64,000 bases of DNA from Herbiconiux sp. SALV-R1 (lineage in GTDB: Bacteria; Actinomycetota; Actinomycetes; Actinomycetales; Microbacteriaceae), in contig NZ_CP053344.1 of NCBI RefSeq assembly GCF_013113715.1, forward strand, positions 4,333,912-4,397,911, in the 5' to 3' direction. The notes beneath the pieces are model-generated. The model worked only from the letters and a program-made list of their open reading frames with translations. It searched no databases and was not told the origin of the DNA. Both the position numbers and the translations under genes were made by a program. This document shows positions 1 through 7,335 of the stretch, piece after piece (position 1 is the first letter of the stretch; each line of letters begins with the position of its first letter).

Positions 1-4
1 ATCG

Positions 5-94
5 GGAGGGCTGTCCGAGCGGCCGATGGAGCCAGTCTTGAAAACTGGTGAGGTGTTAAAGCCTTCTAGGGTTCGAATCCCTAGCCCTCCGCCA
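5..94 (+). tRNA. tRNA-Ser (anticodon UGA)
   Basis: A complete class II tRNA. The acceptor arm GGAGGGC (5-11) pairs with GCCCTCC (84-90), followed by discriminator G91 and an encoded CCA (92-94). The anticodon loop CTTGAAA carries TGA, flanked by paired CCAGT/ACTGG-type arms. A long variable arm and a T loop GTTCGAATC are visible. The long extra arm and the anticodon identify a serine tRNA reading UCA and, by wobble, other UCN codons. Confidence 0.97.
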
Positions 95-130
95 CGAGTG
101 CGCGGGGGTGTCTCTCGTGCGCGGCGTGTG

Positions 131-184
131 TTGGTCGCAGAAAGTGCTGCCAAACCGCGCTGAGCGAGCACTTTGCGCGACCAA
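131..184. repeat. Hairpin repeat family B, copy 1 (54 bp)
   Basis: An imperfect inverted repeat running from TTGGTCGC to GCGCGACCAA, with inner arms AAAGTGCT and AGCACTTT. The copy at 20247-20300 has the same length and matches at 39 of 54 positions by hand alignment. It lies between the tRNA-Ser and the 3' end of the SRPBCC gene, so between convergent units. It could be a bidirectional terminator or a REP-like mobile palindrome. No T-tract follows. Confidence 0.6.
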
Positions 185-272
185 GAGTTCGGCGCGGGAG
201 CGCCAAGAGAGGCGTCGACAGTGGCGCCGAGGATAGCCCGAGCTCGCCGTCACGTGGGCGCGAGCCCGCGCC

Positions 273-746
273 TCAGCCCGCGAGCAGCGCGTCCAGGCGC
301 TCGTAGCCCTCGACGACGCCGTGTTCCATGCCGTTCTGCACCATGCCGTCGCGCGAGTCCACGCTCGGGAAGACGCTCCAGCCCGACACGCGGGTGCGCC
401 CGCCGTCGAGCGCTGTGAACAGCATCCGTTCGATCGAGACGAACTCGGGCAGGCCCTCCCACTCGAAGGTCTGCACGATCTCCACGCCCGGCACGACCCG
501 GTGGAACACCCCGTTGAACGCGAACTCGTCGCCCGCGGGGTTGCGCTGCACGTAGCGCCAGCGCCCGCCTGACTCCAGCGAGTAGACGTCGATGGTGGTT
601 TCGTAGCCGTTCGGGCCGACCCACTGCCGCACCAGCTCGGGATCGGCATAGGCGTTGAAGACCGCATCCACCGGGGCGTCGAACTCGCGCACGATCTCGA
701 TGAACGGCAGCCCTTCGGGGGCGGTGATGGTGACGGGGTTGCTCAT
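273..746 (-). CDS. SRPBCC (AHSA1-like) domain protein
   Basis: A 157-residue protein of the START/Bet v1-like SRPBCC superfamily (activator of Hsp90 ATPase homologue type, AHSA1). Family signatures visible: a vREFDAPvdaVFnAyadPE-like opening near residues 18-36, the GGRWRY strand near residue 60, and the C-terminal MVQNGMEHGV-EGYERLDALL helix that caps the ligand cavity. It overlaps the upstream ArsR-type regulator gene by 4 nt, so the two are co-transcribed. This ArsR plus SRPBCC pairing is very common in actinobacteria. The ligand is unknown. Start ATG at 746 follows an AAGGAGAAAG ribosome site inside the regulator's 3' end. Confidence 0.93.
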   Translation of the reverse strand: MSNPVTITAPEGLPFIEIVREFDAPVDAVFNAYADPELVRQWVGPNGYETTIDVYSLESGGRWRYVQRNPAGDEFAFNGVFHRVVPGVEIVQTFEWEGLPEFVSIERMLFTALDGGRTRVSGWSVFPSVDSRDGMVQNGMEHGVVEGYERLDALLAG

Positions 747-1078
747 GATTCTTTCTCCTTATCGTTTCGAAGCACGGCGTCGAGCCGACGGAACCGCTGC
801 TCGTGAGCCAAGCGATAGCCGTCGATCCAGCCGGTGAGCCGCTCGAGGGCCTCGGGCGCGAGGTGCACGGGCCGCCGCTGCGCCTCACGGGTGCGGGTGA
901 CGAGCCCGGCCGCCTCGAGCACCTGGATGTGCTTCGACACGGCCTGAACCGAGATGCTGAACGGCTCCGCCAGTTCGTTGACCGTGGCCGGCCCGCGACT
1001 CAGACGCGCGACGATGGCGCGTCGCACGGGGTCGGCGAGAGCGGCGAACGCCCGGTCCAGCTCCGCGTCCTTATCCAT
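743..1078 (-). CDS. ArsR-family winged-helix repressor
   Basis: A 111-residue ArsR/SmtB-type regulator. It opens with LDRAFAALADPVRRAIVARL, followed by the helix-turn-helix segment TVNELAEPFSISVQAVSKHI (about residues 32-51) and the wing near residues 60-75. No metal-binding cysteine motif (such as ELCVCDL) is present, so it probably senses something other than a thiophilic metal. It is the first gene of a two-gene unit with the SRPBCC protein and likely autoregulates through the inverted repeat at 1092-1115. Confidence 0.93.
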   Translation of the reverse strand: MDKDAELDRAFAALADPVRRAIVARLSRGPATVNELAEPFSISVQAVSKHIQVLEAAGLVTRTREAQRRPVHLAPEALERLTGWIDGYRLAHEQRFRRLDAVLRNDKEKES

Positions 1079-1091
1079 TCAACCCGTCCCT

Positions 1092-1115
1092 TTATCAACC
1101 AACTACTTGAATAAT
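1092..1115 (-). promoter_or_regulatory. Putative ArsR operator/promoter
   Basis: An AT-rich island in otherwise GC-rich DNA, just upstream of the ArsR start. TTATCAA and TTGAATAA form an imperfect inverted repeat about 8 nt apart, the layout usual for ArsR operators. Inference from position and symmetry only. Confidence 0.4.
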
Positions 1116-1154
1116 AGACGGCGCCGCGGGGGTTGTCACGTGCCCCCTTCTGGG

Positions 1155-2552
1155 GTGACGATTGCGCGCCCCAGAGCCGCTCACCGCCGCGCGTCCCTGC
1201 GACAATCGAAGCGAGACAACGGCGAACGGGGGACGACGATCAGCCGCACGACAGCGAGACCGACGCCGCTGGCCCGCCATGGCCGCCAGTCGTCGCCGCA
1301 CCCGTTCCGCGCCGTCGCGGGCTTCGTCGCCGTCGCGCTGGCCGTCGTCGCCGTGAGCGGCGCGTCGATCGGCGCCTACGCCGCCTGGGACGTCGCCGCC
1401 TCCATCACCACCGTCACCCTCGCCTCCGACGACGAGGCGGCGGCGGTCATCGCGGCGGGAGGCGACGCGCCACCCGAGATCTCGGCCATCGACGGCGGCG
1501 TCAACCTGCTGCTCGTCGGCAGCGACAGCCGCACCAACCAGGGCGACGCCTACGGTGAAGACGAGGGCGGCGAGCTCAACGACGTCACGATGCTGCTGCA
1601 CATCTCCGAAGACCACTCGAACGCCACGGTCGTGAGCTTTCCGCGCGACCTCATCGTCGACATCCCCGAGTGCCCCGAGGGCGGCGGCTACACGGCTCCC
1701 ATCAACGAGTCGCTCTCGCAGGGCGGCCTCGCCTGCACGGTGCTGACCGTCGAGGCGCTGTCGGGGCTCAGCATCCCGTTCGCCGCCGAGATCCAGTTCA
1801 ACGGCGTCATCGAGATGTCGAACGCGCTCGGCGGCGTGCCGGTGTGCGTCTCCGAGGTGATCGACGACCCCTTCACCGGCGTCTACCTCGAGCCCGGCAC
1901 GCACCCGCTGATGGGTGCGGATGCGCTCGGCTTCCTCCGCACCCGCCACGGCGTCGGCGACGGCAGCGACATCGGGCGCATCTCGTCGCAGCAGGTGTTC
2001 CTGTCGTCACTCGTGCGCACCGTGAAGAGCGACTCGACCCTCACCGACTTCGGCAAGCTGTACGGGCTGGCGAAGGCGGCGGCGAGCAACATGATCCTCT
2101 CGCAGAGGCTCGCGTCGCCCGACACGATGGTGTCGATCGCGCTCTCGCTGAAAGACATGGACCTCTCGAAGGTCACCTTCGTCGCCTACCCGAACTACTA
2201 CGCCGACTGGGTTCCCGAGGGCAAGGTCGCGCCCGACACCGAGGCGGCCGGCATCCTGTTCGCGGCGATCCAGGCCGACCAGCCGGTCGCGGTGGCGGCT
2301 CCCGGCGGCATCGCGTCGGTCATCGACCCGAACGCGCCCGTCACCGCCGATCCTGCAACGCCGACGGATGCTGCGGCCGACCCCGCGGCACCCACCGACG
2401 GCACCGACCCGGCTGGCCCCGTCGACCCCGACGCCCCCGTCGACCCGGCCGCGCCCGCCGACGGCACCACAGCATCCGGAGTCACCGTGCTGCCCGACAG
2501 CGTCAAGGGCCAGACCGCCGCCGACTACACCTGCTCGGTCGGCAACCCGTAA
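1155..2552 (+). CDS. LytR-CpsA-Psr (LCP) family cell-wall glycopolymer ligase
   Basis: A membrane-anchored LCP phosphotransferase that attaches undecaprenyl-linked glycopolymers to peptidoglycan outside the membrane. From the GTG at 1155, one transmembrane helix lies at about residues 51-75 (VAGFVAVALAVVAVSG). The LCP domain follows with NLLLVGSDSRTN, DVTMLLHI, VVSFPRDLIVDIP and an RTRHGVGDGSDIGRISSQQ block containing the conserved Arg/Asp residues. The C-terminus is a Pro-Ala-Asp-rich tail of DP/AP-type repeats (about 60 residues), probably a wall-spanning extension. The start is uncertain: GTG 1140 and 1155 are possible, but the best-spaced Shine-Dalgarno points to an ATC at 1239 (see findings). 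Confidence 0.88.
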   Translation: MTIARPRAAHRRASLRQSKRDNGERGTTISRTTARPTPLARHGRQSSPHPFRAVAGFVAVALAVVAVSGASIGAYAAWDVAASITTVTLASDDEAAAVIAAGGDAPPEISAIDGGVNLLLVGSDSRTNQGDAYGEDEGGELNDVTMLLHISEDHSNATVVSFPRDLIVDIPECPEGGGYTAPINESLSQGGLACTVLTVEALSGLSIPFAAEIQFNGVIEMSNALGGVPVCVSEVIDDPFTGVYLEPGTHPLMGADALGFLRTRHGVGDGSDIGRISSQQVFLSSLVRTVKSDSTLTDFGKLYGLAKAAASNMILSQRLASPDTMVSIALSLKDMDLSKVTFVAYPNYYADWVPEGKVAPDTEAAGILFAAIQADQPVAVAAPGGIASVIDPNAPVTADPATPTDAAADPAAPTDGTDPAGPVDPDAPVDPAAPADGTTASGVTVLPDSVKGQTAADYTCSVGNP

Positions 2553-2605
2553 CGAGACCCCCGCTGGGATTTGTGACCCGGCGCCCGATGGGGTTGGGTT
2601 GAACG

Positions 2606-3736
2606 ATGACCTCCACCCCCGCCCCGCGCGTTCAGTGGATGGACACGCTGCGGGGCGCCGCGGTGCTGCTCGTGGTCGTCTACCACGCGCCTGGGCTGCT
2701 CGAGCTGCTGGGCTGGGACATCCCGCCGTTCCTCGTCAACGTGAACGACTTCTTCCTGCCGTTCCGCATGCCCGCGCTCATGCTGCTCGCCGGCATGCTG
2801 CTGCCGCGGTCGCTCGCCAAGGGGCTCGGCCGCTACTACCTCGGCAAGCTGGTGTTCGTGGTGTGGCCCTACCTGGTGTGGGCCGCCCTCCACATCGTGC
2901 AGTTCGGGGCGGCGTACCCCATCGACGACGTGAGGGCGTGGATCTCGACCGGCTACCTCTGGTTCCTGTTCTTCCTCATCGTCTACTACGCGGTGGCGCC
3001 GCTGTTCGCGGTGCTGCCGCCGTGGCTGCCGCCGGTCGCGCTGTGGGCGGTCGCCGCCGTCGTCGAGCCCGGGCTGGTGCACAACCTGCTGTTCTATGCG
3101 GGCTTCTTCTTCCTCGGCAATCTCGTGGCGCTGCGGCCACGGTTGCTCGACGCGCTCACCGAGCGGCGCTGGGTGGTCATCCCGCTCAGCGCGATCGCCG
3201 TCGCCTTCGGGGTGTACATCGTCTTCGCGCCGGTGAACGCGGTGGTGTGGTTCGTGCCGTTCAGCCTCGCCGGCATCGTCGCCGCCATCGCCTGGCTGCG
3301 CAAGACCGACGGGCTGGCCCTGCTCGACCCGCTGCGCTTCGCCGGACGCAACTCGATCGTGTACTACGTGGCGCACTTCCCGCTGATGGTCGTCGTGCTG
3401 AAGATCATCCCCGATGACGCGTCGCCCGATCCCACCAGCGTGGCGGTGTGGATGCTGCTGGCTGCTCTGGCCGGATGCACGCTGCTGGCCCACGGTCGGC
3501 GCATCATCCCGGTGCGCTGGTTGTTCGAGGCGCCGGTGCCGGGGGCGTGGTTGCGCGGAGGTCGGGGTGGGTCGCGCGGCTCGCGCCGGTCGCTCGGGTT
3601 CGGGCGGCTACGCTCGGGGGATGCCCGAACTGCTGTGGACCGGTCCGCCCGACGCCCCCGTCCTGGTGCTCGCCCACGGGGCGGGCGCGGCGATGGACTC
3701 GGAGTGGATGACCCGCTTCTGCGACTCGCTCGCTGA
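2606..3736 (+). CDS. Acyltransferase-3 family integral membrane protein
   Basis: A 376-residue polytopic protein of the acyltransferase 3 family (OafA/YeaD type), which O-acylates exported glycans or glycopeptides. It opens with VQWMDTLRGAAVLLVVVYHA, containing the family R and the catalytic-type His near residue 28. About ten membrane helices follow, with an RNSIVYYVAHFPL motif near residue 250. The start ATG lies 53 nt after the LCP gene, so the two may be co-expressed for cell-envelope work. The last ~40 residues are Arg/Gly-rich and overlap the next gene by 116 bp in another frame, so this tail is probably not conserved. Confidence 0.87.
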   Translation: MTSTPAPRVQWMDTLRGAAVLLVVVYHAPGLLELLGWDIPPFLVNVNDFFLPFRMPALMLLAGMLLPRSLAKGLGRYYLGKLVFVVWPYLVWAALHIVQFGAAYPIDDVRAWISTGYLWFLFFLIVYYAVAPLFAVLPPWLPPVALWAVAAVVEPGLVHNLLFYAGFFFLGNLVALRPRLLDALTERRWVVIPLSAIAVAFGVYIVFAPVNAVVWFVPFSLAGIVAAIAWLRKTDGLALLDPLRFAGRNSIVYYVAHFPLMVVVLKIIPDDASPDPTSVAVWMLLAALAGCTLLAHGRRIIPVRWLFEAPVPGAWLRGGRGGSRGSRRSLGFGRLRSGDARTAVDRSARRPRPGARPRGGRGDGLGVDDPLLRLAR

Positions 3737-4307
3737 GCGCGGGGTGCGTACGGCCCGGTTCGAGTTCGGGTACATGGCGGCCAGGCGCGCGGGGGCGCGC
3801 AAGCCGCCGCCGAAGGCCGAGACCCTGATGGGGGAGTACCGGGATGCGGTGGGGGCGGTGGTCGACGCGCTCGGCGGCGACGGCGGCAGCGGCGGCGGCA
3901 GCGGCAGCGGTGGCGCTGCGCGCGTCGCGATCGGCGGCAAGTCGATGGGCGGCCGCGTCGCCAGCCTCGTCGCCGACGAGCTCTCCGCCGACGGAACCGG
4001 CCCCGTCACCTCGCTCGTCTGCCTCGGCTACCCGTTCCACCCGCCCGGAGCTCCCGAGAAGCTCCGCACCGCCCACCTCGCCGAACTCCGCACCCCCACC
4101 CTCATCCTCCAGGGCACCCGCGACCCGTTCGGCACCGTCGAGCAGGTTCCGGGCTATGCGCTGTCGCCGAGCATCCGTGTCTCCTGGCTCGACGACGGCG
4201 AGCACGAGTTCAAGCCGCGCGTGAAGATCTCGGGCCACACCCACGCCGAGCACCTCGCCACCGCCGCCACGGAGACTGCCGATTTCGTTCGCGCACATCG
4301 GCTATGA
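3621..4307 (+). CDS. Alpha/beta-hydrolase of the KANL3/Tex30 type
   Basis: A 228-residue predicted hydrolase of the dienelactone-hydrolase-like KANL3/Tex30 group. It has VLAHGAGAAMDSEWM at the N-terminus (oxyanion region) and the nucleophile elbow IGGKSMGGR with Ser near residue 113. TLILQGTRDPFG supplies the acid residue and DDGEHEFK the catalytic His. A low-complexity Gly/Ser stretch (GGDGGSGGGSGSGG) sits just before the nucleophile elbow. The ATG at 3621 follows GCTCGGGGG and overlaps the acyltransferase 3' end by 116 bp. Substrate unknown. Confidence 0.88.
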   Translation: MPELLWTGPPDAPVLVLAHGAGAAMDSEWMTRFCDSLAERGVRTARFEFGYMAARRAGARKPPPKAETLMGEYRDAVGAVVDALGGDGGSGGGSGSGGAARVAIGGKSMGGRVASLVADELSADGTGPVTSLVCLGYPFHPPGAPEKLRTAHLAELRTPTLILQGTRDPFGTVEQVPGYALSPSIRVSWLDDGEHEFKPRVKISGHTHAEHLATAATETADFVRAHRL

Positions 4308-4308
4308 T
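4303..4308 (+). promoter_or_regulatory. Putative -10 element of tRNA-Ser(GCU)
   Basis: TATGAT lies over the stop codon of the upstream hydrolase gene and about 31 bp before the mature tRNA 5' end. It is near-consensus for a sigma-70-type -10 box, but no convincing -35 is seen. Confidence 0.35.
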
Positions 4309-4339
4309 GGCCAAGGCGCTCGCTCACCGGCAGCGCCGA

Positions 4340-4430
4340 GGAGACGTCGCATAGTTCGGCCTAGTGCACCACCCTGCTAAGGTGGAGTACCCTTTATTGG
4401 GTACCGTGGGTTCAAATCCCACCGTCTCCG
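4340..4430 (+). tRNA. tRNA-Ser (anticodon GCU)
   Basis: A class II tRNA: acceptor GGAGACG (4340-4346) pairs with CGTCTCC (4423-4429), with discriminator G4430. The anticodon stem CCACC/GGTGG encloses loop CTGCTAA with GCT. The long variable arm contains the GTACCC/GGGTAC hairpin and the T loop is GGTTCAAATC. CCA is not encoded in full (GCAC follows), unlike the other two tRNA genes here. Reads AGC/AGU serine codons. Confidence 0.96.
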
Positions 4431-4450
4431 CACCGGCTTCCGCCCCTCGA

Positions 4451-4479
4451 ACGCCCTCCCACGAGGGCGTTTCTTCTTT
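4451..4479 (+). terminator. Rho-independent terminator after tRNA-Ser(GCU)
   Basis: A perfect 8-bp stem ACGCCCTC/GAGGGCGT with loop CCAC (4459-4462), followed by the T-rich run TTCTTCTTT. It lies 20 bp after the tRNA. Confidence 0.85.
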
Positions 4480-4509
4480 CCGCGGCGGATCGTCCGTCCA
4501 TTCACGTTG

Positions 4510-4579
4510 ACTTGAATCCCCGGGCATCCCATTCAAGTAAATCGCGAATTACTTGAACTACACTGATGTCACTTCAAGT
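4510..4579. promoter_or_regulatory. Duplicated operator upstream of fic
   Basis: Two identical inverted repeats ACTTGAA-N15-TTCAAGT, at 4510-4538 and 4551-4579, separated by 12 bp and spaced 41 bp start to start (about four helical turns). The second repeat ends 13 bp before the preferred fic start GTG 4593. The geometry suits cooperative binding by a dimeric regulator, possibly the Fic protein itself through its C-terminal winged helix. Confidence 0.7.
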
Positions 4580-4592
4580 TTCGAGGTGTGCT

Positions 4593-5780
4593 GTGGACGT
4601 CACAAAGTTCGATGCGAGCCCGATAGGGAATCTGACGCCGATCAGCGGCACCGACAAGACCTCGGGCGCCTCGTTCCATCACTTCGCGTACGTTCCTCAT
4701 CCGCTGGGCGCTGAGCCTGCCCTCTCGAATTCAACCTGGCGGGCGGTGTCGCGGGCCAGCCACGCACTCGGGCGGCTTCAGCAAGGGTCCGCGATCGTCA
4801 AGAATCCGAGCATCCTGCGGCAACCGACCCTCCGTCGGGAAGCGCAGAGCACGTCGGCTCTGGAAGGGACTTTTGCGCCTCTCGAGGAGGTCCTCGCAGC
4901 GAATGTGATCGATCAGTCGAACCGCTCATCGGCCCTGCGGGAAGTGCTGAACTATGTGCAAGCTGCGGAAGTCGCCTTCGAGTCGTTGGAGCAAGGGCGA
5001 CGGATCACCGTCGGCCTCATCGAGCAATTGCACGCGGATCTTGTGGCTGGCACGGCGGCGGACACGGATGATGCGGGAAGGACCCGCTCGATTCAAGTCG
5101 CGATCGGCACGCAAGGTCGAGGGGTGGAGCAAGCCCGGTTCATTCCCATGCCGCCCGGTGCGACGCTTCGAGCGGCCTTCGGTGACCTGATCGATTGGGT
5201 GAGGAGAAGCGACGAGTCTGCTGACGGTCGCGATCCGCTCGTCGCGGCCGCCATGGCACATTACCAATTCGAAACGATCCATCCGTTCAATGACGGGAAC
5301 GGTCGGCTCGGCCGCCTGCTGATCGTGCTTCAACTGCTTCAGGATCATGCTCTCTCGGAGCCGCTTCTCAGCGTGTCGCCGTGGTTCGAGGCGCGGCGTG
5401 ACAAGTATCAGGATGCGCTCGCGGAGGTGAGCGTGACTGGAGACTGGAATCCTTGGGTGACGTTCTTCGCTGAAGGTCTCGAAGCCTCAGCCGTTGATAC
5501 CGCCACGAGGCTTGAGTCGCTGCTCGCCGTGCAAGAGCACTTCCATGACGTGTTGCGAGGTGCCAAAGCACGAGGGATCGTGCGCGACATCGTCGATCAC
5601 CTGATCGGCCTACCTTTCGTCAACATCCGGAATCTGGCGGACCTCACGGGTGCGACCTATCAGGCTGCGAGCACGGCGGCCGGAAAGCTCGTCGATCTGG
5701 GAATCCTGGAAGAGATGACGACCCAGGGTGTGAGGGCGTTCCGCGCTCCGCTCGTACTCGCCGCCATCCTGCGGCGATGA
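4593..5780 (+). CDS. Fic-domain protein (AMP transferase type) with C-terminal winged helix
   Basis: A Fic/DOC-family nucleotidyl-transferase of about 395 residues that would transfer AMP or another phosphate-containing group to a target hydroxyl. The catalytic loop HPFNDGNGRLGRLL (about residues 230-243) is complete with His and both Arg. The N-terminal part carries the inhibitory-helix-like STSALEGTFAPLEEV (S-x-x-x-E-G signature) about residues 86-100, as in Fic proteins with an N-terminal autoinhibitory glutamate. The C-terminus is a winged-helix-like segment NIRNLADLTGATYQAASTAAGKL. GTG 4593 is preferred (AGGTG six bases upstream) over ATG 4566, which lies inside the operator. Single gene; function as regulator or toxin is unresolved. 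Confidence 0.9.
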   Translation: MDVTKFDASPIGNLTPISGTDKTSGASFHHFAYVPHPLGAEPALSNSTWRAVSRASHALGRLQQGSAIVKNPSILRQPTLRREAQSTSALEGTFAPLEEVLAANVIDQSNRSSALREVLNYVQAAEVAFESLEQGRRITVGLIEQLHADLVAGTAADTDDAGRTRSIQVAIGTQGRGVEQARFIPMPPGATLRAAFGDLIDWVRRSDESADGRDPLVAAAMAHYQFETIHPFNDGNGRLGRLLIVLQLLQDHALSEPLLSVSPWFEARRDKYQDALAEVSVTGDWNPWVTFFAEGLEASAVDTATRLESLLAVQEHFHDVLRGAKARGIVRDIVDHLIGLPFVNIRNLADLTGATYQAASTAAGKLVDLGILEEMTTQGVRAFRAPLVLAAILRR

Positions 5781-5878
5781 GCCGTCGGATCGACGCGGCA
5801 GGCCCAGACAGAAGGACGGGGACGGGGAAATTCCGAAACGACGGGGCGGAGTAGTTGATCTGGGGTAACAATGAGAGG

Positions 5879-6247
5879 GTGACACAGGATATTCAGCCGC
5901 TTCACGATCTCATGACGCCCGAGACGAACGTGAAGCGCATCATGCACACGGGCACGGTGTGGTTCGGCGTGGCGGTCGGTTCGACGGCCGTCACCCTCGG
6001 ACTGCTGCTCTCGTCGGGCTGGCGGCCCGCCGACCTCCCGGGCGGGCTCGAGACGCTCTGGTGGATCGCCTCCACCGTCGTGGTGCTCAGCATCGGGCTC
6101 ATCGGCTGGTCGGGCTGCCCGATCCTCGAGGTCGACGTGCCCACCGCCGACCGCAACAAGTCGCGCACCATGCAGCTCGGCACGATGCTCTTCATCATCG
6201 GAGGGGCCGCGGCGATGCTGGCCGTGCTGCTCAGTCCGGCGCCGTAG
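5879..6247 (+). CDS. Small membrane protein of unknown function
   Basis: About 122 residues from the GTG at 5879 (GAGAGG just upstream; a TTG at 5855 is also possible). A soluble N-terminus of ~25 residues is followed by three predicted membrane helices: VWFGVAVGSTAVTLGLLL, LWWIASTVVVLSIGLIGW and MLFIIGGAAAMLAVLL. A single Cys-Pro pair (GCPILEV) follows helix 2. I do not recognise the family. It stands alone between fic and a convergent small gene. Confidence 0.65.
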   Translation: MTQDIQPLHDLMTPETNVKRIMHTGTVWFGVAVGSTAVTLGLLLSSGWRPADLPGGLETLWWIASTVVVLSIGLIGWSGCPILEVDVPTADRNKSRTMQLGTMLFIIGGAAAMLAVLLSPAP

Positions 6248-6266
6248 CTCTCAGCGCCGCGCAGCG

Positions 6267-6608
6267 CTACTGCGTCAGCGCGAGCACGACCAGGGTGGCG
6301 GTGCCGCCCACCAGCAGCGTGCCCGCCGCCACCTGCACCAGCCGGTTGCGCGAGATGCGCTCCCACGGTGTCTGCAGCTCGGGGCGGTGGAAGCGTCCGC
6401 GCGGATGCGGGCGGCGAGCGGATGCGGCGGCCGGCCTCGCGACGGAAGGCACCAGGTGCGCGGTCGGCGCCGAATCGGCTGCCGCACGAGGGCGCACCGT
6501 GGTGGTGTCGAGCTCCCAGAGCAGGTCGTCGAAAGCGTCGTCATCCGACGCATCCGGGTTCGAATGCACCGCGGATCCTCGGGAGGCGGGGGTCATCGCG
6601 TGGGTCAT
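6267..6608 (-). CDS. Small single-span membrane protein, unknown
   Basis: 113 residues. The Ser/Ala/Pro-rich cytoplasmic part (about 85 residues) contains the acidic patch DASDDDAFDDLLWELD, then a basic segment ISRNRLVQ, then one C-terminal helix AAGTLLVGGTATLVVLAL. This tail-anchored layout suggests an inner-membrane protein with a cytosolic domain. It is convergent with the preceding membrane-protein gene (19-nt gap). No family recognised. Confidence 0.6.
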   Translation of the reverse strand: MTHAMTPASRGSAVHSNPDASDDDAFDDLLWELDTTTVRPRAAADSAPTAHLVPSVARPAAASARRPHPRGRFHRPELQTPWERISRNRLVQVAAGTLLVGGTATLVVLALTQ

Positions 6609-6721
6609 GAGGCGAGCCTAGGCAGCGGTGCGCGGCGACGCGATGGGGAGAACTCCCCGTGAATCGCCGCCCGACCGGCGTGGGTGCACCCGATGTCGGT
6701 GGTCGAGCGCAAAATTGCCCC

Positions 6722-6934
6722 ATGAACGAGACAGAACTGTGCACGAGGTGCGAGGGGTCGGGTGCCGACCCGGTCCAGGGCTGGTTCGACGGCGAGGGCT
6801 GGTTCGACACCGATCGCGGTGACCGCGATGAGGTCACGCTGTGCCTGGAATGCCGCGGCGACGGGGTGCTCGTCGTCATCGACGGTCGCACTTTCGACGC
6901 ACTCGCACACGAAGAACTGAGACTCTCCGCGTAG
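6722..6934 (+). CDS. Small zinc-ribbon-like protein (two CxxCxG motifs)
   Basis: A 70-residue protein with two knuckles, CTRCEGSG (residues 7-14) and CLECRGDG (about 41-48). They are spaced like one half of a DnaJ-type zinc centre, so one zinc bound by four Cys is likely. The region between is acidic and aromatic (GWFDGEGWFD). No ribosome site precedes the ATG (TTGCCCC), so it may be leaderless. A sequence resembling half of repeat family B (GTCGAGCGCAAAATTG) lies directly upstream. Role unknown; perhaps a nucleic-acid or partner-binding adaptor. Confidence 0.65.
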   Translation: MNETELCTRCEGSGADPVQGWFDGEGWFDTDRGDRDEVTLCLECRGDGVLVVIDGRTFDALAHEELRLSA

Positions 6935-6999
6935 GCTGTGCGTAGGCCGCCACCCGGCGCGGGGTCGGCCTGCCTGCGACGCTCGGGAGGAGGGGGACC

Positions 7000-7329
7000 A
7001 TGGGGTCGAGATATCGCCGCTCCAGCGCTCCCGTGAGCGTCGACGCCGTGCCCGACTCCTCCGACCCCTACACCGCCTATCTGAGCTGGGTGGCCGAGGG
7101 TCGGCCCGCACTCGGCGGAGCCACGACCATCGGCGGTGCCACCGCCCTTGCCGCTGCGCGGCCCGAAGAGGGAACCGTGCTGCTCTCCGAGCACGTGCAG
7201 GTTCAAGAGCTCACGCAGAGCGGCGCCGCGGGTCAGCCGCCGACGGCCCGAACCGAGTCCCTCGTTCCGAAGGAGTCGGTGTGGCAGCGGCTCACCGACA
7301 GGTTCCGCCGCCACACCCTCGGAAGCTGA
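7000..7329 (+). CDS. Hypothetical protein (109 aa)
   Basis: No family recognised. It is supported by a strong ribosome site (GGAGGAGG, 6-10 nt before ATG 7000), good codon bias and a clean convergent end with the next gene. The protein is soluble: a short conserved-looking patch SSDPYTAYLSWVAEGRPAL in the first third, a Gly/Ala/Thr-rich middle, and a basic C-terminal helix VWQRLTDRFRRH. Confidence 0.5.
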   Translation: MGSRYRRSSAPVSVDAVPDSSDPYTAYLSWVAEGRPALGGATTIGGATALAAARPEEGTVLLSEHVQVQELTQSGAAGQPPTARTESLVPKESVWQRLTDRFRRHTLGS

Positions 7330-7335
7330 GGTACG

